DNA of 46,090 bases from Antarcticirhabdus aurantiaca (GTDB lineage Bacteria > Pseudomonadota > Alphaproteobacteria > Rhizobiales > Rhizobiaceae): the NCBI RefSeq assembly GCF_009765365.1, contig NZ_VTOM01000035.1, positions 1 to 46,090 of the forward strand, given 5' to 3'. The notes beneath the pieces are model-generated. The model worked only from the letters and a program-made list of their open reading frames with translations, was not told the origin of the DNA and made no database searches. Each line of letters opens with the position of its first letter. Within the stretch, counting starts at the first letter, position 1. This document shows positions 23,370 to 30,228 of this stretch, piece after piece. A program made the translations under genes and the position numbers.

Positions 23370-24620
23370 TCACACGAGGAAGTCATCCCAGAGGAAGTCT
23401 CCGCTCGTAAGTTGGCTGGCCTTGACGTTTTCCAGGACGAGTGACGGCAGGTCCTTCGTGCTCGTCGGAAAGAAGTCGAACACCAGATCTCCGCTGATCT
23501 CGGTCGCTCTCGCCATGATCTCCTCGAAGCTGTCATACTGACCTGGCTCGCCTGCGTAGACGGCGAGCTTGTCGACGCCTGGCCGAAAGTCGGTGATGTT
23601 AAGGCCGCCGATGTTGTCAAGGACGCCGGCCGGATTGCCGACCTGGAAGATGTCGGCGCCTGAACCGCCGGTCAGGATCGCGTCGAAAGTTGCGATAATC
23701 GTGTCGTTGCCCGAGCCGCCCTCGCTGATCGACCGCTCCAGCTCGAAGCTCTCGTCGAAGCGCCCCGTGCCGGACAGGATGACGTCGTCCCCCGCCCCGC
23801 CGCGGACGATGTCCACGCCGCCGCCGGCATCGAGGATGTCGGCGCCGCCATTGCCTTCGATGAGATCGTCGCCGGCTCCTCCGCTGATGCGGTCGTTTCC
23901 CGCCCCGCCCTTGAGGATGTCGTCGCCCCAGTCGCCGCGGATAACGTCGTCTCCTCCCTGGCCGCGGATCGTGTCGTCGCCGATCCCGCCATAGAGAACG
24001 TCGCGCCCGTCGCCGCCCGTGATCCGGTCGTCGCCCTGCTGGCCCCAGACAAAGGCTTGGCCGTCCATCACGCGGATGGTGTCCTCGCCGCGCCCGCCCC
24101 AGGCGAGCGTCAACTCGCCGGTCAGAGACATCCGGTTTTCCACCGAGGTGCCGTAGACGAGCGTCGGCTTCACCTCATCCGGCACCCACGCGCCGTAAAC
24201 GTATGCGGACCTGTCGTCGTCGTTCGTCAGCAGGGCGCCGCCATGTTCGAGTTGGTCGAGCCGCAGCGTCGGGCCATCCGGCTGGTCGGAATGGAAGAGC
24301 GTCGCGCTCAGCTGATCGAGCGGCCGCTCATCCCTAGTTGAGACGAGCGTGAGCGGCGTCACGAGATCCGCCTCCGTCCAGTTGCCAGTGCTTTCCTGTG
24401 CAAAGGACAGGTCGAGCTCCGATATGTCGTTCGTGGATAGGACGCGCTCCGCTTCGGGCAGGCTCGACCAAAGAGCGGCCAGCGAGCCCGACAGCGCGAG
24501 GCTGCCGGTGATTGTCTGGCGCGCCGCATAGCCGAAGGCTTGAGGATCGATCCTGAGGAACTCGCCGTCGAAGGCGTCTTCCACGACGCCGAAGAAGGTG
24601 TAGCTCGTTGACACCGGCAC
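23370..24620 (-). CDS. RTX-type calcium-binding secreted protein
   Basis: An about 416-residue protein. The N-terminal 190 residues (STSYTFFGVVEDAFDGEFLR onward) match no family I can name. Residues about 200-320 contain at least eight GGxGxDxxx nonapeptide repeats (GGDGRDVLYGGIGDDTIRGQ and following), which bind calcium and form a parallel beta-roll. A C-terminal part with DFRPGVDKLAVYAGEPGQYD and a hydrophobic end FLWDDFLV resembles type I secretion signals. No signal peptide is present, as expected for type I export, but no ABC or membrane-fusion gene lies in the window. GTG at 24620 has GGAGGA in front; starts at 24635 or 24614 are possible. It converges with the hybrid kinase gene. Confidence 0.82.
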   Translation of the reverse strand: MPVSTSYTFFGVVEDAFDGEFLRIDPQAFGYAARQTITGSLALSGSLAALWSSLPEAERVLSTNDISELDLSFAQESTGNWTEADLVTPLTLVSTRDERPLDQLSATLFHSDQPDGPTLRLDQLEHGGALLTNDDDRSAYVYGAWVPDEVKPTLVYGTSVENRMSLTGELTLAWGGRGEDTIRVMDGQAFVWGQQGDDRITGGDGRDVLYGGIGDDTIRGQGGDDVIRGDWGDDILKGGAGNDRISGGAGDDLIEGNGGADILDAGGGVDIVRGGAGDDVILSGTGRFDESFELERSISEGGSGNDTIIATFDAILTGGSGADIFQVGNPAGVLDNIGGLNITDFRPGVDKLAVYAGEPGQYDSFEEIMARATEISGDLVFDFFPTSTKDLPSLVLENVKASQLTSGDFLWDDFLV

Positions 24621-24662
24621 GTCTTCCTCCCGCACCTGTGGGTCGTTCGACGCTGCTCTGCT

Positions 24663-24681
24663 CCCTTACGTGCCCTTACGT
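24663..24681 (-). promoter_or_regulatory. Tandem direct repeat upstream of the RTX gene
   Basis: On the minus strand ACGTAAGGG occurs twice, with a 10-bp period (ACGTAAGGGC-ACGTAAGGGA), 43-61 bp before the RTX start. One repeat per helical turn in the promoter region suggests an activator or repressor binding site. No regulator can be named. Confidence 0.4.
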
Positions 24682-25070
24682 CATCCATATATGTTTATGA
24701 AGCTTGCTTGAGTCGCGCACCTTTGATCGGCGGCAAGGGAAATCAATGGCAGGAGCGATGCCGCCGGGGCAGTCAGGGTGCGGATCAGAACCACGCAATC
24801 GAATTTCACCCGTCCAGGTTCGGGCAAGCTTTTCGGTAAAGGGTTGATCTGTAAAGCGTTAGATCTCCGCAGGCCACATCATGAGCCGACGCGCAACGGA
24901 ATCCTCTCCAGCTTGCTGCAGGATGAGGACAAGCGAACCTGCATCATGGGTCAGCAGGAGCGCCACCTGCAGATAAGATGCCTCGAGGAACAACGCAGCT
25001 CAACTGGCAGAAATCCGCAACGAACAGCGCAAGGCACGCTCAGAGAAGCTGAGAAGGAGGAGGATGGAGG
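24682..25070. other. Gap with one weak coding possibility
   Basis: Promoter region of the RTX gene on the left. From 24778 a GTG-started plus frame of 98 codons runs to 25074 and overlaps the next gene. Its codons change character midway, and another frame near 24990-25074 reads as a polar helix (LAEIRNEQRKARSEKLRRRR), so a frameshifted small gene is possible. I do not call it as a gene. Confidence 0.3.
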
Positions 25071-25256
25071 ATGATTGATCGTCCGGTCTATAGAGCCTTC
25101 ATCATAGCTACCAACGGCAGCATTCTGCGTGGTCACGTACTCGACTGCTCAACCGACCAAATAGCGCTTCAGCGGGCAGAACAGCTCGCCGACGGCTGCG
25201 CCGTGGAGCTTTGGGACCGCACGCGCCGGATCGCCGTGCTTCAGAGCGCGAACTGA
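25071..25256 (+). CDS. Small conserved hypothetical protein, 61 residues
   Basis: ATG at 25071 is preceded by a purine-rich run, AGGAGGAGGATGGAGG, a very strong ribosome-binding site. The product MIDRPVYRAFIIATNGSILR GHVLDCSTDQIALQRAEQLA continues to VELWDRTRRIAVL. The pattern Y-R-A-(Y/F)-x-I-x-x-x-G-x-I, then DC-x-(S/D)-D, A-x-x-x-A-x-Q-L-x-D-G and V-E-L-W is common in small proteins of Bradyrhizobium- and Methylobacterium-type genomes. Their function is unknown. It is cytoplasmic and predicted alpha/beta. Confidence 0.7.
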   Translation: MIDRPVYRAFIIATNGSILRGHVLDCSTDQIALQRAEQLADGCAVELWDRTRRIAVLQSAN

Positions 25257-25282
25257 TCGGACCGTTCTGTTTGTGCAGCTGG

Positions 25283-25490
25283 CTGAGCTGGCGTCAGCCG
25301 TCTTTGTTGTTCAGCTTGGCCTGCAAGGTCCAGCCTCGTGCGGACAACCGGAACCAGACTGATCGGCGCCAGCCGAGATCGACCCTTGCAAGCCGGCGGC
25401 TGACCAGCCGAAAGCACGATGCGAGCTCCTCCCGCGTGAGCATTCCAGCTTCGAGGCCCACGGCGTCTTTTGAGGTGCTGCCCTCGCCCA
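25283..25490. repeat. 208-bp repeat, copy A
   Basis: This block matches 36695-36902 over 208 bp with no gap and 8 mismatches by my count (about 96 percent). It encodes the C-terminal 66 residues of a small minus-strand protein plus its stop codon and 11 bp beyond. Outside the block the two loci are unrelated. Confidence 0.9.
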
Positions 25491-25611
25491 GCCGAAGGAG
25501 CATGCGGCCGTCGACCTCATCGGAGTCAATCAAGCGCACAGCCGCAATCCGCTCAGCATCGTGACGGGAGCGGACCGTGATCGAGGGCACCGACGTGAAC
25601 GGCGACGCCAT
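25294..25611 (-). CDS. Hypothetical protein, 105 residues, with duplicated C-terminal segment
   Basis: A small basic protein, no known family. It reads MASPFTSVPSITVRSRHDAE, DSDEVDGRMLLRLGEG, then [40 protein letters not shown] and ends [10 protein letters not shown]. The last two thirds are almost identical to the remnant at 36706-36903. The start is uncertain: ATG at 25611 overlaps the end of the upstream gene by 59 bp and has no good ribosome-binding site, so a later start or coupling to that gene is possible. A helix-turn-helix-like pattern (LTREELASCFRLVSRRL) is suggestive only. Confidence 0.5.
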   Translation of the reverse strand: MASPFTSVPSITVRSRHDAERIAAVRLIDSDEVDGRMLLRLGEGSTSKDAVGLEAGMLTREELASCFRLVSRRLARVDLGWRRSVWFRLSARGWTLQAKLNNKDG

Positions 25612-25879
25612 TTGCGTGGTCGAGTTGGGGTCTGACGATTTCGCGGCCCGTCTCGGTGAGGACGTAGCGAAGGGAGTGATCGGCGTTTCCAACAACGTGC
25701 ATCACCCCCTTTCGCGCGAGACAGCGACAAGCGTGGAGCTGCCACTCGGGCAACTCGTCGAGTGCGAAGCCGGCGTGATCAGTGATGGAGCCAAACGCCG
25801 GATCAAGCACGACGCGGCGCTGCTCAAGAGTGAGATCGGCAAACTGAATGGTCATGAGTTCATGACGACGCAACGGCAT
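25553..25879 (-). CDS. Small winged-helix-like protein, 108 residues
   Basis: The product begins MPLRRHELMTIQFADLTLEQ (a second Met at residue 9) and contains FALDELPEWQLHACRCLARK GVMHVV, then LRYVLTETGREIV, which looks like the recognition helix, wing and following helix of a compact winged-helix domain: ARKGxxxxxxxxxxRYxLTExGRxxV is the usual pattern. No ligand domain. A perfect AT-rich palindrome lies 20 bp upstream of the start, a plausible operator. Its end overlaps the next minus-strand gene. Assignment as a DNA-binding protein is an inference from pattern. Confidence 0.55.
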   Translation of the reverse strand: MPLRRHELMTIQFADLTLEQRRVVLDPAFGSITDHAGFALDELPEWQLHACRCLARKGVMHVVGNADHSLRYVLTETGREIVRPQLDHANGVAVHVGALDHGPLPSRC

Positions 25880-25898
25880 TCCGCCGTCAATCGATAGG

Positions 25899-25913
25899 TT
25901 AAGATAATCTTAA
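25899..25913. promoter_or_regulatory. Perfect 15-nt palindrome, likely operator
   Basis: TTAAGAT-A-ATCTTAA is a perfect dyad in an AT-rich island within GC-rich surroundings. It ends 20 bp upstream of the start of the winged-helix-like gene on the minus strand. This is the size and symmetry of a site for a dimeric repressor. Confidence 0.55.
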
Positions 25914-26073
25914 TTCGTATAGCTTCTCTAAAATGGGACGCACAGTATGAGGCGATATTTCCTGTCGGCGCTTCATCCTGCGGTATTCAGAAGAGACCTC
26001 AAAGAGCGACACTGAACCTTAGACCAGGACTCGTTGCCTCCGCTTCTCCGATCCTCCGTGACGCGGCTGTCCA

Positions 26074-28452
26074 TCACCGGTCGCAGATTCTGCGGGACCC
26101 TCTATAAGGCTGGAAGGTACAGTCCGAAGCTCGGAACGAGCGGTAGGCACGCGCGCAGGCCCGCACGTTGCACTGCGGCGCGGGATCGGACGCCGGTCCT
26201 TCCACCAGTTCCCGAATGCTGGTGGGCACCGAAGGCGCTTGTTCCTCGGGCTTCCGCGGTGCCGTCGGCGCGGCGACTTCCACTCCTCCCACCGCAGGAT
26301 CCGGAGTGGTCGTCGCTCGCTCCATGAACTCCCGCCAGATCGCGGCCGGCAGGGCGCCACCGGTGACCTCCTTCATCGGCGTGCCGTCGTCGTTGCCGAC
26401 CCAGACGCCCACCGTCAGCGTCTCGTTGAAGCCGACGAACCACGCATCCCGCGAGTCCTGGCTCGTGCCCGTCTTGCCCGCCGCAAAGCCGTCGAGCGCC
26501 GCTTCTCGTCCGGTCCCCTTGTCGACGACGAGCTTCAAGAGGCCGATCAGCGTATCCCTGTGTGGCCGAAGGTCGAGGTCCGGGCGCTTTGCAGGCCCAA
26601 TCCGAAAGGTCTGGCCGGCGCTCTCCACCTTGAACGCGGCAATACCCCAAGGCTCGATGGGAGCGACACCGGCCCGAACGGAGGCATAGGCGCCGGTCAG
26701 ATCCAGCAGCGTCACCTCGGAGGTGCCGAGTGCCAAGCTCGGCGTCTCCCGCAGCTCTGCATCAATCCCAAGGTCGCGAGCGGCTGCCACGACCGCCGGC
26801 AGGCCCACATCCATGGCCAGGCGAACGCTTGCTGCGTTGAGGGAGCGGGCGAAAGCCTCCGCCAAGCTCACCCGGCCGCGGTAGCGCCCGCCATAGTTCT
26901 GCGGAGACCAGCCGTCGATCTCGAGGCGCCTGTCGGACACGCGATCACGAGGTCCCATCCCAGCCCGCAAGGCCGCATAGTAGACGAACAGCTTGAAGGT
27001 CGAGCCCGGCTGTCGGCGCGCCTGTGACGCCCGGTTGAACTGCGAGGCCGCGTAGTCGCGTCCACCAACCATCGCGGCAACCGATCCATCAGGTCGAAGC
27101 GCCACCAGCGCCGCCTCGCTGGCACCGAGGTCATCGCCTTTGCTTTGAAGAGCGCGCGCGACGATCTCCTCGGCCAAAGCCTGCAAGCGGGGATCAAGGG
27201 TGGTTCGAACCTCGATGCTGCCGCGGAAGGGACCCGCAATCTCGCGAGCCTCCGTCATGACCCAGTCGGCGAACCATGATCCGCTCCCCTCGGCCGGTGC
27301 CGGGTCGAGCCTGGTCGAGGCCAGGATTGCAGCCGCCGCTTCGGCCTCGCTGAGGTGCCCTGTCTCTCCCATGGCCGACAGGACGACCCGCGCGCGCTCC
27401 TTGGCTGCGTCGAGGTTCTCGAACGGGTTGAGCTGGGAAGGAGCGCGAATGAGGCCGGCAAGAAGGGCGCTCTCGGCAACGTTCAGCTCGCCCACCGTCT
27501 TGTTGAAGTAGACGTGCGCGGCCGCCGGCATCCCTGTCGCGCCCGCGCCGAGATAGACGTTGTTGAGGTAGCGCGTCAGGATCTCGTCCTTGGACAGTTG
27601 CCCTTCCAGCCAGTAGGCGAGGAACAGCTCCTGAGCCTTCCGCTTGAAGGTGCGCTCGCGCTCCAGATACAGGATCTTGAGGAGCTGCTGGGTGATAGTG
27701 CTGCCGCCCTCCACGACCTCGCCAGCCATGACGTTGCGCGCGAGGGCGCGTCCGATGCCGCGATAGTCGATGCCGCCATGGTCAAAGAAGCGGCGGTCTT
27801 CGATGCTGAGGACGGTTTGAACGAGGTGGTCGGGGAACTCGCTGCGCGTGGCATAGGCGCCCTGATAGGGGCCTTTCTGGATCAAGGCGGCGCCGTCGGC
27901 CGCTTGCAGAACGACGATGGGCTCGCTCGATCCGGCAAGGATGGCGTCGAAGGGAACGTCGTGGAGGATGGAGTAGGCAAAGGCGCCGACGAGCGCGACT
28001 ACGGCGAGAGCGGTAGCTACGACAGTTTTGGCGATGCGCCGTCCCGTCCAAGGTCGCCGCCGGAGGCCCAAGCCCGCAGGTATCCTCGCGCGCTTCAGCG
28101 CGGCTGCGAGGCGCCCTGGCAGCCGTACGGCGGAACGACGCCGAGGCATCTTCCGCTCGCCCGCGGAAGCAGCGCTTCGGCGCAGTGTCAGACGTTCCGA
28201 TACCTTGCGGGCAAGCCGCGGCACTTCTCGATAAACGACGGCCCAGCCGAGCGACGCGAGCGCGAACAGATACCGGGCAAGGCGGCGCCCGTCGACCGAC
28301 AGAGCCTGCCCGAGCGCGAGCAGTGCCGCTCCGGTGCCACCCGCGGCCCCAGGATCAGGCAAAGCGACCTTCTCGGAGATCCTCCCGGTTGGAGGTTGCT
28401 CCAATCGAGTGGGCTCCGGCGTTGCCTCGCTCTCCTCCGTCTTGTCCCGCAT
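26074..28452 (-). CDS. Bifunctional class A penicillin-binding protein with BA14K-type tail
   Basis: A 792-residue peptidoglycan synthase. Cytoplasmic N-terminus of about 140 basic residues, one membrane anchor at about 140-164 (TVVATALAVVALVGAFAYSI), then a glycosyltransferase-51 domain with EDRRFFDHGG (catalytic Glu about 218) and GGSTITQQLLK. The transpeptidase domain follows with the active-site Ser in STFK (about 484), SLN (about 537) and KTGTS (about 660). The last 35 residues, CNVRACARAYRSFRASDCTF and QPYRG, resemble the BA14K family, a wall- or sugar-associated segment found on many Hyphomicrobiales envelope proteins. It polymerises and crosslinks lipid II-derived strands. ATG at 28452 follows GAGGATCG. 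Confidence 0.93.
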   Translation of the reverse strand: MRDKTEESEATPEPTRLEQPPTGRISEKVALPDPGAAGGTGAALLALGQALSVDGRRLARYLFALASLGWAVVYREVPRLARKVSERLTLRRSAASAGERKMPRRRSAVRLPGRLAAALKRARIPAGLGLRRRPWTGRRIAKTVVATALAVVALVGAFAYSILHDVPFDAILAGSSEPIVVLQAADGAALIQKGPYQGAYATRSEFPDHLVQTVLSIEDRRFFDHGGIDYRGIGRALARNVMAGEVVEGGSTITQQLLKILYLERERTFKRKAQELFLAYWLEGQLSKDEILTRYLNNVYLGAGATGMPAAAHVYFNKTVGELNVAESALLAGLIRAPSQLNPFENLDAAKERARVVLSAMGETGHLSEAEAAAAILASTRLDPAPAEGSGSWFADWVMTEAREIAGPFRGSIEVRTTLDPRLQALAEEIVARALQSKGDDLGASEAALVALRPDGSVAAMVGGRDYAASQFNRASQARRQPGSTFKLFVYYAALRAGMGPRDRVSDRRLEIDGWSPQNYGGRYRGRVSLAEAFARSLNAASVRLAMDVGLPAVVAAARDLGIDAELRETPSLALGTSEVTLLDLTGAYASVRAGVAPIEPWGIAAFKVESAGQTFRIGPAKRPDLDLRPHRDTLIGLLKLVVDKGTGREAALDGFAAGKTGTSQDSRDAWFVGFNETLTVGVWVGNDDGTPMKEVTGGALPAAIWREFMERATTTPDPAVGGVEVAAPTAPRKPEEQAPSVPTSIRELVEGPASDPAPQCNVRACARAYRSFRASDCTFQPYRGSRRICDR

Positions 28453-28633
28453 CGATCCTCGTTCTGCCGCTGGCACGAAGCGGGCGCGGGTTCTGCGCCG
28501 GTGCTCAGGCCTTCTCCCTTAGCTGCCCTGAGCCTTCAGCCGGGGTGGGCGTCGTTCTGGCCTACTCTTGAAGGTCTCTGAACCGGCTGGAGCACAGGAC
28601 ACGCACCAGCCGGAAGTCTATCGGGTCTGCCGA

Positions 28634-28933
28634 TCAGTTGGCAGGCGCGGGCGCGCCGCCGGAGGAAGCCGCAGGCGCCTCGACGTTGACGTCCGGAACG
28701 TCGATGTCAGGCGTGTCGACGGTGATGTTGGTATCACCGCCCCCAGCCGCGGATCCCCCGCCCGAACCGCCTCCGAACAGACCTCCGCCGAAGAGGTACA
28801 ACGCACCGATCACAAGGGCGACGACAAGGATGCCGGCCAGGAACCATCCGGATCCGCCGCGATGGCTTCCCCCGTTGTTGACGACGACCGTCCGGTCCAG
28901 GGGACGGGTATCGCGGGCGTAGGGATCAGACAT
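28634..28933 (-). CDS. Small membrane protein with Gly-rich segment, 99 residues
   Basis: MSDPYARDTRPLDRTVVVNN is a polar N-terminus. One membrane helix follows at about 29-49 (SGWFLAGILVVALVIGALYL), then a Gly/Ser-rich stretch (GGGLFGGGSGGGSAAGGG) and an outer tail with repeated TPDIDVPDVNVEAP. Such one-helix proteins with a D-x-D-V-P tail are frequent in Hyphomicrobiales but uncharacterised. ATG at 28933 has GAGTTG nearby. It lies between the penicillin-binding protein and the DUF1236 genes on the same strand, suggesting an envelope role. Confidence 0.65.
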   Translation of the reverse strand: MSDPYARDTRPLDRTVVVNNGGSHRGGSGWFLAGILVVALVIGALYLFGGGLFGGGSGGGSAAGGGDTNITVDTPDIDVPDVNVEAPAASSGGAPAPAN

Positions 28934-29045
28934 AGACAACTCTTTCACTCTGCCGAGACGGCTTCGCGTCTCTCGCGCTCGGGATGATGATCTCGTGAGA
29001 TGTAGCTGTTGACGACCAGTTCCATAGCTCGCGCTCGAAGGATCA

Positions 29046-29064
29046 GGGGATCGCCACGATCCCC
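29046..29064. terminator. Hairpin downstream of DUF1236 gene
   Basis: GGGGATCG (29046-29053) pairs with CGATCCCC (29057-29064) with a 3-nt loop. On the minus strand it follows the hairpin at 29083-29102. No U-tract. Confidence 0.45.
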
Positions 29065-29082
29065 TTCGCCACCAAACAAGAC

Positions 29083-29102
29083 GAGGGCGCCAAAGCGCCC
29101 TC
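29083..29102 (-). terminator. Terminator hairpin of DUF1236 gene
   Basis: GAGGGCGC (29083-29090) pairs with GCGCCCTC (29095-29102) around a 4-nt loop. On the minus strand it is followed by GTCTTGTTT. It lies 31 bp after the stop of the gene ending at 29133. A 60-codon frame across it is therefore not called. Confidence 0.65.
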
Positions 29103-29132
29103 TCTCGTTGCTTGGAGGCGAGCGCATTGCGG

Positions 29133-29519
29133 TCAGTCGATGACCTGGACGACCGTGCGGGTCTGGGGATCAACGATCACGCGGCGCTCGTTGACGACGG
29201 TGTAGGCGTAGCGGTCGTTGTCGGGAACGGTGTGGATCTCGACGGTCTCTGGCAGCGCCTCGCCGACCACCACCTGGCGCTCGACCTTCACGGACGGCAC
29301 GCTCTGGCGGGTGACATAGGTGCGGACCTCCTCGGGGGCCGGGTCAAGGATAGCGCCCACCGCCGCACCCGCGACGCCGCCAACCGCGGCGCCGACAGGG
29401 CCGCCAACAACTGCGCCGGTGACGGCACCGCCGGCCGCGCCGGTGACCGCTCCGTCCTCGGCAAAGGCGGCCGAGCTGAAGGCGAGAAGGGCCGAAGCGG
29501 CCAGGATGTGCTTGATCAT
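29133..29519 (-). CDS. DUF1236-domain secreted protein
   Basis: A 128-residue exported protein. MIKHILAASALLAFSSAAFA is a Sec signal peptide cleaved before EDG. Next comes a Gly/Ala/Val-rich glycine-zipper-like stretch (GAAGGAVTGAVVGGPVGAAV, about 26-56), which may insert into or span a membrane. The C-terminal DUF1236 domain reads VRTYVTRQSVPSVKVERQVV, GEALPETVEIHTVPDN, YAYTVVNERRVIVDPQTRTV. ATG at 29519 has GGGAGAAC in front. Function unknown; the family is widespread in Hyphomicrobiales. First of three DUF1236 genes here. Confidence 0.85.
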   Translation of the reverse strand: MIKHILAASALLAFSSAAFAEDGAVTGAAGGAVTGAVVGGPVGAAVGGVAGAAVGAILDPAPEEVRTYVTRQSVPSVKVERQVVVGEALPETVEIHTVPDNDRYAYTVVNERRVIVDPQTRTVVQVID

Positions 29520-29664
29520 GATGGTTCTCCCAAATGATGTCATGCGGGTCCGGCGCCGAGGTTGGTGGAGCCTCTGGCGGCGCCGAAAGCCGCGACATCC
29601 GGATCGATCAACGATTGAAATCCAGGATATGAGCGGATGACGACTTGCGCGGTTGGGCGGTGGA

Positions 29665-29985
29665 TTACTCCACCACCTCGATGACGGTGCGGGTCGTCGG
29701 GTTGATCACCACGCGCTTGTTGTTCACCACGGCATAGCCGTACTCAGCGTTGTCGGGGATCGGCGTGATGGTGACGGTTTCGGGCAGGGCCTCGCCCACC
29801 ACGACGTCACCGTCGATGGAGACCGACGTCGCCTCCTGGCCGGTGACGTAGGTGCGAACCTCCGCCGGAACGGTGGTGGTGGTCGTCGTCTGTGTGGTGG
29901 TGGTTTCGGTGGTCGCGGTCTGCGCCATGGCGGGAGCGCCGAGGGCAACAAGGACGACCGAAGCGAAGAGGATAGCCTTCTTCAT
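29665..29985 (-). CDS. DUF1236-domain secreted protein, short form
   Basis: A 106-residue protein. A signal peptide (MKKAILFASVVLVALGAPAM AQ) is followed by a Thr-rich linker (ATTETTTTQTTTTTT) and a DUF1236 domain: VRTYVTGQEATSVSIDGDVV, GEALPETVTITPIPDN, YGYAVVNNKRVVINPTTRTV. It lacks the glycine zipper of its neighbour but the domain is clearly homologous. Thr-rich linkers of this sort are typical of exported proteins. It is on the same strand as the 29133 gene, 145 bp upstream of it, with its own ribosome-binding site, so the two may be co-transcribed. Confidence 0.85.
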   Translation of the reverse strand: MKKAILFASVVLVALGAPAMAQTATTETTTTQTTTTTTVPAEVRTYVTGQEATSVSIDGDVVVGEALPETVTITPIPDNAEYGYAVVNNKRVVINPTTRTVIEVVE

Positions 29986-30228
29986 GATGGTTCACTCAAC
30001 TTGGATGTCCCTTCCATGCGAGTGGATCGACAACGTGCATCAACCGAAATGGTTGCCCCTCAGGTGGTGCAGGGGCTGCTACTGAGCGCCTTCATCTCGT
30101 GGAACGGCCGGTTGGGAGCGCGCTTCGCTCAGGAGCACGTTTCTTCGTCAACATCAGGCACACGGAACCCCGGCGCCGCCTGGATCTTTGAAGGACTGAA
30201 GGGCGCACTTTTTCCATAAGAGTCTTTG

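Noticed and set aside
23600-24060. DNA-level tandem repetition in the RTX gene
   Set aside because: It results from the GGxGxDxxx protein repeats with varied codons, not from a DNA satellite or CRISPR array.
25553-25611. Overlapping small genes at 25.3-25.9 kb as a proven toxin-antitoxin pair
   Set aside because: The overlap and the upstream palindrome are suggestive, but neither protein matches a toxin or antitoxin family that I recognise.
27355-28581. A 408-codon plus-strand frame opposite the penicillin-binding protein gene
   Set aside because: No ribosome-binding site or family pattern; it is a shadow of the transglycosylase and N-terminal part.
28945-29127. A 60-codon minus-strand frame downstream of the DUF1236 gene
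   Set aside because: It covers two hairpins that act as the end of the DUF1236 transcript and has no supported start.
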